From: Candidatus Kaiserbacteria bacterium
Lineage (GTDB): Bacteria; Patescibacteriota; Minisyncoccia; Phycocordibacterales; Phycocordibacteraceae
Assembly: GCA_027451665.1 (NCBI GenBank)
Contig: DAIDIW010000009.1
Location: forward strand, 1-41,506
Direction: 5' to 3'
Length of the DNA: 41,506 nt
This document shows positions 1 through 8,775 of the stretch, piece after piece (the stretch's first letter is position 1; each line of letters starts with the position of its first letter). The translations under genes were made by a program, and so were the position numbers. The notes below the pieces were generated by a model. That model ran no database searches, had not been told where the DNA came from, and saw only the letters and a list, made by a program, of their open reading frames with translations.

Positions 1-235
1 GCACCACGTAGTGCTAATGCAAGCGACTAGGATTCTATGGCTCAATAGAGCCATATTCTAGCGTACCTATCCGAAGAGCACAGTGCGTTTTTCGGTTCGG
101 AAGCCGTCTAGGATACCTCCCCTTCGCGGCCAAGTTCAGAATGGCCAACTGGGCGGAGATTGAGCGCGACCTTCAATACAGCGGCCTCCTTGACCTGCCT
201 CTTATCATGAACGGACTTCGGGTTTTTACGTAGCC

Positions 236-1144
236 CTAATGGTCATGCACTTCCTTGACCCCGCAATACAGGTCATTTGGGTCGCATCCTTCAATCTCAA
301 TCTGGATAGTCGTATGTCCAATCTGGAAACGAGTTTTTAGCTCCCGAACAATGTTTTTAATAATTTGCTGGCCATCCTCGACAGTTTTCCTCGAAATGAC
401 AGCATGACACGAGCATGCGAGCATGCCTGATGAAATCGTCCAGACGTGCAGGTCGTGTGTGGCAAGTACTCCAGCAACACCCCGTATTGCTTCCTCGACC
501 TGCTTCATATCGAGACCTGCAGGAGCGGCTTCCAAGAGTATGTTTACCCCTTCGCGCACCACACTCCATGAAGTCCAGAGAATGAAGAACCCGATTAGAA
601 CCGATGTAAGGGGGTCTACCCAATAAGCTCCCGCAAAGAGAATAACTACGCCCGCAACTATGACACCCATCGAAGCGACAGCGTCCCCAAGCATATGAAC
701 GTAAGCGCTACGCAGGTTCAGGTCATGCGTCTCTTTGCGAAGCAGAAAAGAAATAGCGGTATTGAGTACGAGAGCGGAAAGAGCGACCACAATCATCAGG
801 TGGCTGTTCACATCCTGATGCACCCCAAGTCGACGGTATGCCTCCCAGAAAATGTAGAAGGCGATGGCTATAAGTGCGAGAGCATTGAAGAGTGCCGCTA
901 AAATGGTCGCACGATGATAGCCAAAAGTTCGAGACGAAGTGGCAGGACTTTGTGCGACCCTTGCTGCACCGTACGCGAGAAGCAATGCAAGGGCATCAGC
1001 AAAGTTGTGTCCTGCGTCCGAGACGAGAGCCAAGCTGTGAGCTACGATGCCAGATAAAAGCTCAAAAACAACGAAAATGAGCGTAAGACCAAAGGCAATC
1101 AGCAAAGTACGGGTCGGTGCAGAATGAGAGTGAGTATGAGGCAT
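236..1144 (-). CDS. czcD: Cation diffusion facilitator (CDF) family efflux transporter, CzcD-like
   Basis: 302 aa; N-terminal HTHSHS, multi-TM, SDAGHNFADALAL and HMLGDAVASMGVIVAG motifs, C-terminal cytoplasmic domain with HDLHVWTIS. Confidence 0.93.
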   Translation of the reverse strand: MPHTHSHSAPTRTLLIAFGLTLIFVVFELLSGIVAHSLALVSDAGHNFADALALLLAYGAARVAQSPATSSRTFGYHRATILAALFNALALIAIAFYIFWEAYRRLGVHQDVNSHLMIVVALSALVLNTAISFLLRKETHDLNLRSAYVHMLGDAVASMGVIVAGVVILFAGAYWVDPLTSVLIGFFILWTSWSVVREGVNILLEAAPAGLDMKQVEEAIRGVAGVLATHDLHVWTISSGMLACSCHAVISRKTVEDGQQIIKNIVRELKTRFQIGHTTIQIEIEGCDPNDLYCGVKEVHDH

Positions 1145-1467
1145 GATTATGGGTGCTCTATGTGCTCATTGTAGCGCATGCATTTTCGCCGTGTTTTCAG
1201 TAGGACAAGTTCAGAACTACTTAGGCCAAGCGAGATAGATTTGAACACTCGACACGTGTGTTTTCCATCAGTCGCCGCGCAGGCAGTATCTTCACTCGTT
1301 CTGAACCAAACGAGAAACGTGTACTTTTGAACTTCTTACTTCAGAACCCGACCGTAGACGGAAAAACGCTAGGGTTTACCTTGCGTTCTCCGTTCAATAC
1401 CGTCCTTGAACTGGCTAACTGTCCTTCTTGGCTTGCATTCTCGTGCACCGAGAGCTAGTGATCCATA

Positions 1468-1698
1468 TTGAGCAAGGGCGTACACGATCTCAATGAAGAG
1501 GAGTGCTTGCAGTATTTCGAGTCGGTTAAGATTTGTATTGAGCAAATTTTGGATGAGAAACTCGAAAAAACAAAGAAACTTGCGAAGGCCATAAAAGCTC
1601 GAGCGGCCGTACAAAAAGTGACTGGTGAATTGAGCACGAAAGCATCATCAGTCGCTACGTCATCAAACGAGACCGATGCATCGATCCTGGAGAGTTAA
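1468..1698 (+). CDS. Small hypothetical protein, Lys/Glu-rich helical (76 aa)
   Basis: ORF fills the gap between czcD and the recombinase and overlaps the recombinase 3' end by ~35 bp on the opposite strand; no recognised domain. Confidence 0.35.
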   Translation: MSKGVHDLNEEECLQYFESVKICIEQILDEKLEKTKKLAKAIKARAAVQKVTGELSTKASSVATSSNETDASILES

Positions 1699-2982
1699 TT
1701 TGCTCTTGAGGCACGCGAGCAGCTCCCGCTTCTCAGTGAGCGTGCCCTCCTTGAGCAGATACTTCGCGTAATTGCGAATGTCGATATCGGTCGCGCGGTC
1801 TTTCTTTGAGGCACCGAGTACGCCAATACGGAATTTGTTATATCGCGCCAGTTCTTCCTCGATCCGCGCTTTCATACCAAGCTCGTCTATATGCACGGTA
1901 TCCAAGAGGGCAGAGAGTGCCTCGATAAGCTGCGGCTCATTGATGGGCGGGTTGGCACACTCGACTCCTTTGCCTCGCGTGCAGCGGTAGTAGACATAGC
2001 GGGCAGAGCCGCCGCCCTTGAGGAGTTTCCATTTTTCATCTGCTGTGATGCCGCTGCCACAGTAACCGCAGGTGATGAGTTTCGTGAACGCGAACTCCTT
2101 GCTCTCGGTCTTAGGGATGTAGTGGTCAGCGATAGAAGCCTGCACCTTCTCAAAGAGTTCCTTGGTGATAATCGGGTCGTGCTTGCCCTGATACCAGTTG
2201 CCGCTGCCATAGGGGTACTCGAACTCGCCGTAGTAGAAGGGGTTGCGGATGAGGAGGTAGATGTTTCCGAGGACGAGCGGCTTGCCACTCCTGGCCTTAA
2301 AGCCGATCTTCTTGAGCCACCGATATACCTGACGCCCGCTCCACCCCTCGTTACCCACCTTCTCGAATATCTGCCGCACCACGATGGATCTCTTGGGGTC
2401 CACCCGCATCTGGCAGCGCTTGTCTCGGTCTTTCTCATTCAGATAGCCGGTCGGGGCAAGCCCAGGACGGTATCCCATCTCGGCACGCGCTCGTAGTCCG
2501 CGCTTCACATTGATGACCTTCTGATCGTTCTCGAGCTTGGCCTGGCTCCCGAGGATCATGAGCATGAATTTCTCGTTCGGGTTGTTGGTGAATTTCTGCG
2601 TATAGGTGCGAATCTCCACGAGGTGTTTAGAATCGAGGAGGTCCACGACGGCTCCCAGGTCTCCGGCGTTTCTTGATAGCCGATCCGGTGCCCAGGTGAG
2701 GATGCCGTTGTATTTTCCCGTTCTGATTTCCGCGAGCATCTCGTTGTACACCGCCCGCTGGCCCACCTCCTTGGAGGAGTGACTTTCACGTTTTAGCTCG
2801 ACCACGTTCAGCCCCTCCTTCTGCGCCAGATCGGTCATCTCACGCACCTGGCTTTCTATGGATAATGCCTGACGATCCTCTTCTTCGGTGCTCTTTCTCG
2901 CATAGAGGCAGTACGTCACGGGCGTTGCAATGGCTACGGTTAAGGGGCCCGAGATACGCGCTCTGGTTGCTGTATGTTCCAT
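1663..2982 (-). CDS. Large serine recombinase (resolvase + recombinase + zinc-ribbon domains)
   Basis: CLYARKSTEEEDRQALSIESQ N-terminal catalytic motif, RLSRNAGDLG, NPFYYGEFEYPYG, zinc ribbon CGYCGSGITADEK...CTRGKGVECANPPI; likely ATG at 2982 (MEHTATRARISG) rather than the upstream TTG. Confidence 0.95.
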   Translation of the reverse strand: MEHTATRARISGPLTVAIATPVTYCLYARKSTEEEDRQALSIESQVREMTDLAQKEGLNVVELKRESHSSKEVGQRAVYNEMLAEIRTGKYNGILTWAPDRLSRNAGDLGAVVDLLDSKHLVEIRTYTQKFTNNPNEKFMLMILGSQAKLENDQKVINVKRGLRARAEMGYRPGLAPTGYLNEKDRDKRCQMRVDPKRSIVVRQIFEKVGNEGWSGRQVYRWLKKIGFKARSGKPLVLGNIYLLIRNPFYYGEFEYPYGSGNWYQGKHDPIITKELFEKVQASIADHYIPKTESKEFAFTKLITCGYCGSGITADEKWKLLKGGGSARYVYYRCTRGKGVECANPPINEPQLIEALSALLDTVHIDELGMKARIEEELARYNKFRIGVLGASKKDRATDIDIRNYAKYLLKEGTLTEKRELLACLKSKLTLQDRCIGLV

Positions 2983-2983
2983 A

Positions 2984-3030
2984 CAGTACAAGGGATGACG
3001 CAACCCCTCCTAGGAGTCCAGATGCCCTAG
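2984..3030. repeat. Candidate att site copy 1 (47 bp direct repeat; palindromic core CTCCTAGGAG)
   Basis: cagtacaagggatgacgcaacccctcctaggagtccagatgccctag; 42/47 identical to 8679-8725; directly abuts the recombinase start codon. Confidence 0.75.
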
Positions 3031-3100
3031 AGGGTGGGGGAGTTGGTAACTAACTCTCTACCACATCTTCCTTTCTTCGATCTTCGTAGCGAGAAACGAA

Positions 3101-5116
3101 TTAATTATATGTATATTCCACATCGAGCGTTCGCAAGCTCATAGCATTCGCCACAACGATGATAGTCGACGCGCTCATAAGGAGCGCGCCGATCTCGGGA
3201 CGCAAGAAGAGTCCCCATGCCGCAAAAACACCTGCGGCTGCGGGAATGGCCACTATATTGTAGCCAAGCGCCCAGATAAGATTCTGCACCATCTTGCGAT
3301 ACACTGCCCGAGAGAGAACGATAAGCCGCACGATATCGCCCGGATTGCTGCGTGTAAGGATCACATCACCCGCCTCAACCGCGATGTCCGTACCGGCACC
3401 GATTGCGATGCCGACATCGGCTTGAGTGAGTGCTGGCGCGTCATTCACACCGTCACCGACCATGAGAACGGTGTCGCCATCTTTTTGGAGCGTCTTGATA
3501 TGCCGGTACTTGTCTCCCGGCAAGACCTCGGCGAAGTACGTATCGATGGCGAGTTCGTGCGCGACGCCTTGCGCTACTTGCTCAGTGTCCCCGGTGAGCA
3601 TCGCGACCCTGAGGCCGAGCGCGTGGAGTTTGCGCACGGTCTCTTTTGATTCAGGCTTCACCTCGTCCGCAAGCGCGATGAGGCCGAGCGTCCGACCGTT
3701 GCCACCGACAAAGACAACTGTCTTTCCGTCCTGAGAAAATCGTTCGGCCGTGGCCACGGCGGCGTTCAGAGGAATCCGCATTTCCGTCATAAGCGCTCTA
3801 TTGCCGACCGCATATTCTTTTCCATCCATCGTTGCGACGATACCCTTGCCCGCGATGTTTCTGAAGTTGCCGATTGAGGCAAGCGGCACACTGCGCTTCT
3901 TTGCATAAGTAACAATCGACTGTCCGATGACATGCGAAGAATGCTGCTCAAGCGATGCGGCGATGCGCGCGACATCATCTTTTTCGACATCCTCGAACAC
4001 TTCGACACCGACGACACCGAATACCCCCTTCGTGAGAGTGCCGGTCTTGTCGAATACGACATAGTTTGCCTTCCGAATCGTTTCGATCTTCGCGAGATTC
4101 TTTATGAAAATGCCGTTTTTGACCGAGAGCGAAGTCGCGATAGTCGTCACGGTCGGTATGGCAAGGCCGAGCGCGTGTGGACAGGCGATAACGAGCACGG
4201 TGATGGCAAGGGTGATGGCAAAGGCGAACGGCGCGCCGATGATGAACGACCAGACAAGGACGGTGAGGAGTGCAACACCGAGTGCGACGAATACGAGGAC
4301 GGCGGAGGCTATATCTGCGATACGCTGTGAACGCGGCTTGGTCGTTTGCGCGGAGGCAATAAGTTTGTAGATCTGCCCGATGGTTGAGTGTTCGCCGACA
4401 CGCGAAAGAATGACCGTGAGCGAGCCGTCAATCGCGAAAGACCCGGCAATCACTGCATCTCCTTTTTGTTTTTCAATCGGTTTCGATTCGCCGGAAATGA
4501 GGGATTCGTCCACATTTGACCGTCCCTCTATGACCGTGCCATCTGCCGGTATTTTCTCACCCGGCTTCACGAGTACCGCATCCCCTTCCTCAAGCACGAC
4601 AATATCGACTTCTGTTTCGATACCATTCGCGAGCTTGTGAGCTCGTTTCGGCAAAAGTTTTGCGACTTCCTGGAGCGCATCGCCGGCGGCAGAACTTGAG
4701 CGCGCCTCAAGGTAATGACCGAAGAGAAGCACCCAGATGAGAGTGGAGATTTCGAGATAGAATTGCACGCCAAGCGAAGGGATGAATGTCGAGACAACCG
4801 AGAATAGATAGCCTGAGCCGACGGCAAGCGAGACGAGCGTCATCATGCCGAATGCGCGGGCCTTTATCTCGTGCCACGCATGCTGGAAGAAAACAAGCGA
4901 GAATCCGAAGATGATAGTCGCAATACCGAACTGGATCCACGGCCCGAGAGCGAGCATCGGTACATGCAAGAGTGTTGCTACAGGCGGATTTGTGAGCGCG
5001 AGCGGAATCAAAAGCACCGTAACAATCCAAAAACGTCGGAGATAACTCTGTGCAGAGCCGTGCCCCATACCATGACTCATGTGGGGCGAGTGAGTATGAG
5101 CGTGGTGAGAAGGCAT
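3101..5116 (-). CDS. copB: Heavy-metal (copper) translocating P1B-type ATPase, CPH/CopB-like
   Basis: 671 aa; His/Met-rich N-terminus, CPH transmembrane motif (VIACPHALGLAIPT), DKTGTLT, MVGDGVNDAPAL. Confidence 0.95.
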   Translation of the reverse strand: MPSHHAHTHSPHMSHGMGHGSAQSYLRRFWIVTVLLIPLALTNPPVATLLHVPMLALGPWIQFGIATIIFGFSLVFFQHAWHEIKARAFGMMTLVSLAVGSGYLFSVVSTFIPSLGVQFYLEISTLIWVLLFGHYLEARSSSAAGDALQEVAKLLPKRAHKLANGIETEVDIVVLEEGDAVLVKPGEKIPADGTVIEGRSNVDESLISGESKPIEKQKGDAVIAGSFAIDGSLTVILSRVGEHSTIGQIYKLIASAQTTKPRSQRIADIASAVLVFVALGVALLTVLVWSFIIGAPFAFAITLAITVLVIACPHALGLAIPTVTTIATSLSVKNGIFIKNLAKIETIRKANYVVFDKTGTLTKGVFGVVGVEVFEDVEKDDVARIAASLEQHSSHVIGQSIVTYAKKRSVPLASIGNFRNIAGKGIVATMDGKEYAVGNRALMTEMRIPLNAAVATAERFSQDGKTVVFVGGNGRTLGLIALADEVKPESKETVRKLHALGLRVAMLTGDTEQVAQGVAHELAIDTYFAEVLPGDKYRHIKTLQKDGDTVLMVGDGVNDAPALTQADVGIAIGAGTDIAVEAGDVILTRSNPGDIVRLIVLSRAVYRKMVQNLIWALGYNIVAIPAAAGVFAAWGLFLRPEIGALLMSASTIIVVANAMSLRTLDVEYTYN

Positions 5117-5120
5117 GTGG

Positions 5121-5390
5121 TTATTTCTTCTTAGAAACCTTATAAACCGACAGGATCTCCCGAATGGCTTTTGCCTGAGAGCCTCCTTTCATTTGTTCAA
5201 CAACGTGGGTAGAGAGGTGGTTCTCAAGCATCGCGTCTTCGACTGCCGAAAGCGCTTGGCGCACTGCGGAGGTCTGAGTAATAATATCAATGCAGTATGC
5301 TTCATGATGGACCATCTTCTCCAAGCCCCGGATCTGACCCTCTATTGTCTTGAGTCGGCGCTCAATCTTTTCCTTGACTAGTTTCTTCAT
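5121..5390 (-). CDS. csoR: CsoR/RcnR family metal-sensing transcriptional repressor
   Basis: MKKLVKEKIERRLKTIEGQIRGLEKMVHHEAYCIDIITQTSAVRQALSAVEDAMLENHLSTHV; characteristic Cys (YCIDI) and His positions. Confidence 0.92.
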   Translation of the reverse strand: MKKLVKEKIERRLKTIEGQIRGLEKMVHHEAYCIDIITQTSAVRQALSAVEDAMLENHLSTHVVEQMKGGSQAKAIREILSVYKVSKKK

Positions 5391-5400
5391 AGCGATATGA

Positions 5401-5415
5401 TACCCCCAGGGGGTG
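5401..5415. promoter_or_regulatory. Putative CsoR operator (TACCCCCAGGGGGTG)
   Basis: G/C-tract palindrome in the divergent intergenic region immediately upstream of csoR and the SHOCT gene; matches the general TACCCC...GGGGTA style of CsoR sites. Confidence 0.7.
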
Positions 5416-5459
5416 TTTTGGGTCAATCGATGAAGATTATTCATCTAACTAAAAATCAT

Positions 5460-5750
5460 ATGATGTGGGGATACGATCCGAGCGGGTATGGATACGGTTC
5501 AATGATGGGTTGGGGAGGTTTTGGTCTCCTCTTTATGATTTTCTGGTGGGCCATCATTATTGCAGTGGCGATTTCCCTGTTTCGTTGGTTCTCGCATAAA
5601 TGCGATGGACATGACTGTGAACATTCGGGGAGGCGAATACGGCACGAGTATGAGAAATCTGCTCTCGATCTTCTCAAGGAGCGATATGCGAAGGGCGAGA
5701 TAGATAAAGACGAATTTGAGACGAAGAAAAAAGATCTGACGGAAAATTAA
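5460..5750 (+). CDS. SHOCT-domain small membrane protein
   Basis: MMWGYDPSGYGYGSMMGWGGFGLLF... one TM segment then ALDLLKERYAKGEIDKDEFETKKKDL (SHOCT motif). Confidence 0.85.
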   Translation: MMWGYDPSGYGYGSMMGWGGFGLLFMIFWWAIIIAVAISLFRWFSHKCDGHDCEHSGRRIRHEYEKSALDLLKERYAKGEIDKDEFETKKKDLTEN

Positions 5751-5751
5751 T

Positions 5752-6135
5752 ATGCGGTACGGGTACAGCAAAAAGATTGATCTCCCGTTTATAGAGGTGG
5801 TGGCGAAGATGAAAGATGCCCTTGCATCCGAAGGATTCGGCGTGCTCACCGAAATTGACGTCAAGGCGACTATGAAGAAGAAGCTCGATATCGAGTACGA
5901 CAATTACACTATTCTCGGAGCATGCAATCCAACATTCGCCCACCAAGCACTCCAGATGGAGAAGGAAATCGGACTTCTCTTGCCCTGCAACGTCATCGTG
6001 TATGAAGACAGTGATGGCATACACGTTTCCGCCATCGTGCCATCGGTTGCTATGAGCATGGTAGAAAACCCAAGCCTGTCGGTTCTCGCTGAAGAGGCTG
6101 GGGAACGGCTAAAGCGCACGATTGATTCGCTCTAA
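5752..6135 (+). CDS. DUF302 domain-containing protein
   Basis: 127 aa; MKDALASEGFGVLTEIDVKATMKKKL...ILGACNPTFAHQALQMEKEIGLLLPCNVIVYE. Confidence 0.9.
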   Translation: MRYGYSKKIDLPFIEVVAKMKDALASEGFGVLTEIDVKATMKKKLDIEYDNYTILGACNPTFAHQALQMEKEIGLLLPCNVIVYEDSDGIHVSAIVPSVAMSMVENPSLSVLAEEAGERLKRTIDSL

Positions 6136-6740
6136 TAACCTTCGACGAAGGTATAGTTTGAAGGAATCGCGAGCGTACTTGAAGCTGTACCGTACACCAC
6201 CGCTATTTCCTCGTGTTCGGTGAGCGCGAGGTCGCGCGGATCACCGGCGACAAGCTTATCATCCGCATAGACTTTGAGCGTATGCCTGGTGTCCGCACGA
6301 TAACCGCCAAGAGCATTCTTCGTGAAGCGCACGCCCCAGATATCGAAGAACTGTCCGAGCGTGAAGTCGCGAACGGTGTTTGACTCGACATGAATAACAC
6401 CGCTCGTGTCGTGCGTGTGGACGGGAGAGATGAATCCCGCAGCTTCATCAATGCCGATGCCAGCGGGAATGGCGACTGAATTACCGTTGATGATGATGTC
6501 TATATGCTGGTGGATATGAAGGGCAGATCCTTCTGAAGCGAGTGCCGGTAACCCGATGTCGGCAAGTCGCGCACGCAGATTTGCCATCTCCGGAATCCAT
6601 GGAACATTTCCCGTTTCTATTCCGGGAAGATTATTCGGGTCAGTAATGAGAACCGTTTGAGTCGTTGGGAAGAGACGGCCCCACGACAAGAGAAGGCCAA
6701 TCGCAATAACGAGTGCGCCTATGATTAGAGTCGTTTTCAT
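6132..6740 (-). CDS. Exported/membrane-anchored His-motif protein of unknown function
   Basis: N-terminal TM anchor; LHIHQHIDIIINGNSVAIPAGIG and SPVHTHDTSGVIHVES histidine clusters. Confidence 0.8.
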   Translation of the reverse strand: MKTTLIIGALVIAIGLLLSWGRLFPTTQTVLITDPNNLPGIETGNVPWIPEMANLRARLADIGLPALASEGSALHIHQHIDIIINGNSVAIPAGIGIDEAAGFISPVHTHDTSGVIHVESNTVRDFTLGQFFDIWGVRFTKNALGGYRADTRHTLKVYADDKLVAGDPRDLALTEHEEIAVVYGTASSTLAIPSNYTFVEGY

Positions 6741-6760
6741 AATTTAGGTGTTTAGTGCGA

Positions 6761-7438
6761 TCAGCAGATGCTTGAGGTGTCCCAGTATGCGGCGACTTGC
6801 GCGGCGGTGTAGTGGTAATCCCGAATCATCTTCTTCGCGATGCCTTCGTTCACGTAGTAGTGCCAGCACTTGCAGCAACAGGGACCTTCTTTGGAGAGGT
6901 GCACCGCCTGATCCATCACCACTTGCTCGCCGGGTGTGAGAGTCGTCGCGTGGTCGTAGTTAATCCACTTCTTCGCGAGCGGTATCGGGGTTTTGTATGG
7001 ATTCATCGGCACATCGGGTATGTCCTTGTATTGCTGAAGACTCTTTAGCTCTTTGTTATATTCGGTTAGGTCTTTCATTGCGCCACAACACTGGCCGCCA
7101 AGATAGAGGCCGGTCGTGGTTGCGAGCGTCGAAGCTCCTGCGACACAGCTGCCACCTGCGACGGGAGTGCTCGATACTAGGCTGTCGATGTTCGGACTGC
7201 AGCTGATGATTTGTGAGTCGAGATCGACTAATATCGGGTCAACGTTTTTCGTGAGGTTTGCGCTCTGTGTTAGGAAGATTGCTTTGCCGCTTGCCGTCGG
7301 GATAGCGTTATAGGATGCAACGAGCTCGGCATGCGCTTTGGGTGTTCCGACTACGTTGGTCTTGGTAAGGACGAGCCCACCGACAACAATGACACCAGCC
7401 AGAATTGCCAGTGATATGTGGGGTTTGGAGATATTCAT
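6761..7438 (-). CDS. Exported Cys-rich protein of unknown function (CC / CCCKC motifs)
   Basis: 225 aa, N-terminal TM; GGQCCGAMKDL and EGPCCCKCWHYYVNEG motifs, C-terminal Cys. Confidence 0.8.
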   Translation of the reverse strand: MNISKPHISLAILAGVIVVGGLVLTKTNVVGTPKAHAELVASYNAIPTASGKAIFLTQSANLTKNVDPILVDLDSQIISCSPNIDSLVSSTPVAGGSCVAGASTLATTTGLYLGGQCCGAMKDLTEYNKELKSLQQYKDIPDVPMNPYKTPIPLAKKWINYDHATTLTPGEQVVMDQAVHLSKEGPCCCKCWHYYVNEGIAKKMIRDYHYTAAQVAAYWDTSSIC

Positions 7439-7440
7439 GC

Positions 7441-8151
7441 TTATCCATTCTTAAGCGCCGTTTCAATCGCTGTCTGCAACTGCGTATAGGGCACGGCTCC
7501 AACGATGAGTTGTTTGCCGATGATGAAGCTTGGCGTGCCGCTGACACCGAAGCCCGATCCTTCTGCTTTATCTGCGTCCATCTCTTTTTGATAGGTCGCT
7601 CCATTCGTCTTCACGAGCGCAAGAACCTTGTTCGTATCAGCGGTACCTAATACACCTTCGGTAATCGAGCGAATCTTATCCGCCGTCGCCCACCCGGTGT
7701 TTTCGGTGCCCTGGTTGTCATACACGGCCTTGTGCCACTCGTAGAACTTATCCGGCGCGACGTCCCACACGGCGCGAGCGGTCTGTCCGAGCGTCTGCGA
7801 ATCCGCGCCGAGAAACTGGTAATCCTTGAAGACCACCTTCGCCTTGCCGGTATTCACGTAGTCGCTCACGATCTGCGGCATCGCAGTTTCTTCGTTCTGC
7901 TTGCAGAAGGGGCATTGATAGTCGAACCAGTATGCGATGGTGACGGGAGCGTTCGGATTGCCAATGAACGGCTCGCCGGCGGTCTTTACTTTGCTGATGT
8001 CTGCGGTTTGTGCGGGAGGCGGCTGATTGGGAGCGGTTGCTGTTTGAGTGTTCGGATGGCCGTTATTCCACAGCACGGCACCGGCAATGAGAATGCCGGC
8101 AGCAAGAACAGAGAGCGGGGTTGAGAGTTGTGCGAGTTTTTCTTGATTCAT
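7441..8151 (-). CDS. DsbA-family thiol:disulfide oxidoreductase (thioredoxin fold)
   Basis: 236 aa; N-terminal TM, YWFDYQCPFCKQNEETAMPQI (CPFC), cis-Pro region VSGTPSFIIG. Confidence 0.93.
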   Translation of the reverse strand: MNQEKLAQLSTPLSVLAAGILIAGAVLWNNGHPNTQTATAPNQPPPAQTADISKVKTAGEPFIGNPNAPVTIAYWFDYQCPFCKQNEETAMPQIVSDYVNTGKAKVVFKDYQFLGADSQTLGQTARAVWDVAPDKFYEWHKAVYDNQGTENTGWATADKIRSITEGVLGTADTNKVLALVKTNGATYQKEMDADKAEGSGFGVSGTPSFIIGKQLIVGAVPYTQLQTAIETALKNG

Positions 8152-8204
8152 AGCTAATTGCTAAAGGAGTAATAGGCCGCAAGGCGGCTACACCGAAGCA
8201 ATGG

Positions 8205-8603
8205 CTAGAATGCTTTTGAATTGAGAATGCCGTTTGAAAAAGCGTCTTGAAGGGAGTGTCGGGAGATGAACCGGTCTTTTCTTGCAGGAGGCCGTATGTG
8301 CGGTTCAAGGAGTTTGAAAGAAATACCCCAAAGCAAGGGTACGAGGGGGATTATTGAAAGAGAAACAAGAAGAGCGATGAAAAGCGCAAATATGCCGCTG
8401 AATGGAATGGCCGTGAGCATGTTTTGGAGCGTGAAGGCATGCTCAAGCGGACTCATGTGGCAGAGTGCGGGAACGCCCATGAGCGGGCAATTGGATGTTT
8501 GTCCATCGATATCCGTCGACATTCCCAACTGAGTTATTCCAGGGGCACAAACAAAGAGAAAGGCGACCACGCTTGTGAGTAGGATATATTTTACTGCGCC
8601 CAT
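8205..8603 (-). CDS. Hypothetical multi-TM membrane protein
   Basis: 132 aa, 2-3 predicted TM segments; last gene of the minus-strand exported-protein cluster. Confidence 0.6.
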   Translation of the reverse strand: MGAVKYILLTSVVAFLFVCAPGITQLGMSTDIDGQTSNCPLMGVPALCHMSPLEHAFTLQNMLTAIPFSGIFALFIALLVSLSIIPLVPLLWGISFKLLEPHIRPPARKDRFISRHSLQDAFSNGILNSKAF

Positions 8604-8678
8604 TGCTCTTGAGCATATCGCAAATCAAGAAACACTCAAGCTTTGTTTATTGGTAACCTCCTTCACAAACCTTTGAAT

Positions 8679-8725
8679 CAGCACAAGGGATGACGCAGAG
8701 GCTCCTAGGAGTCCAGATGCCCTAG
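8679..8725. repeat. Candidate att site copy 2 (47 bp direct repeat of 2984-3030)
   Basis: cagcacaagggatgacgcagaggctcctaggagtccagatgccctag; followed by ttggtaa, which also recurs 12 nt further out in copy 1. Confidence 0.75.
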
Positions 8726-8775
8726 TTGGTAAGAAACGGCTTCAGAAAATGAAGGTTTTATGCTAGGGTTGACCT

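Noticed and set aside
18-233. Open frame ending ...MANWAEIERDLQYSGLLDLPLIMNGLRVFT*
   Set aside because: Short, no recognised homology; could be the tail of a truncated gene, but evidence is insufficient.
8679-8725. Possible CRISPR repeat interpretation of the 47-bp repeats
   Set aside because: Only two copies 5.7 kb apart, no regularly spaced array; no CRISPR array or cas gene seen anywhere in the window.
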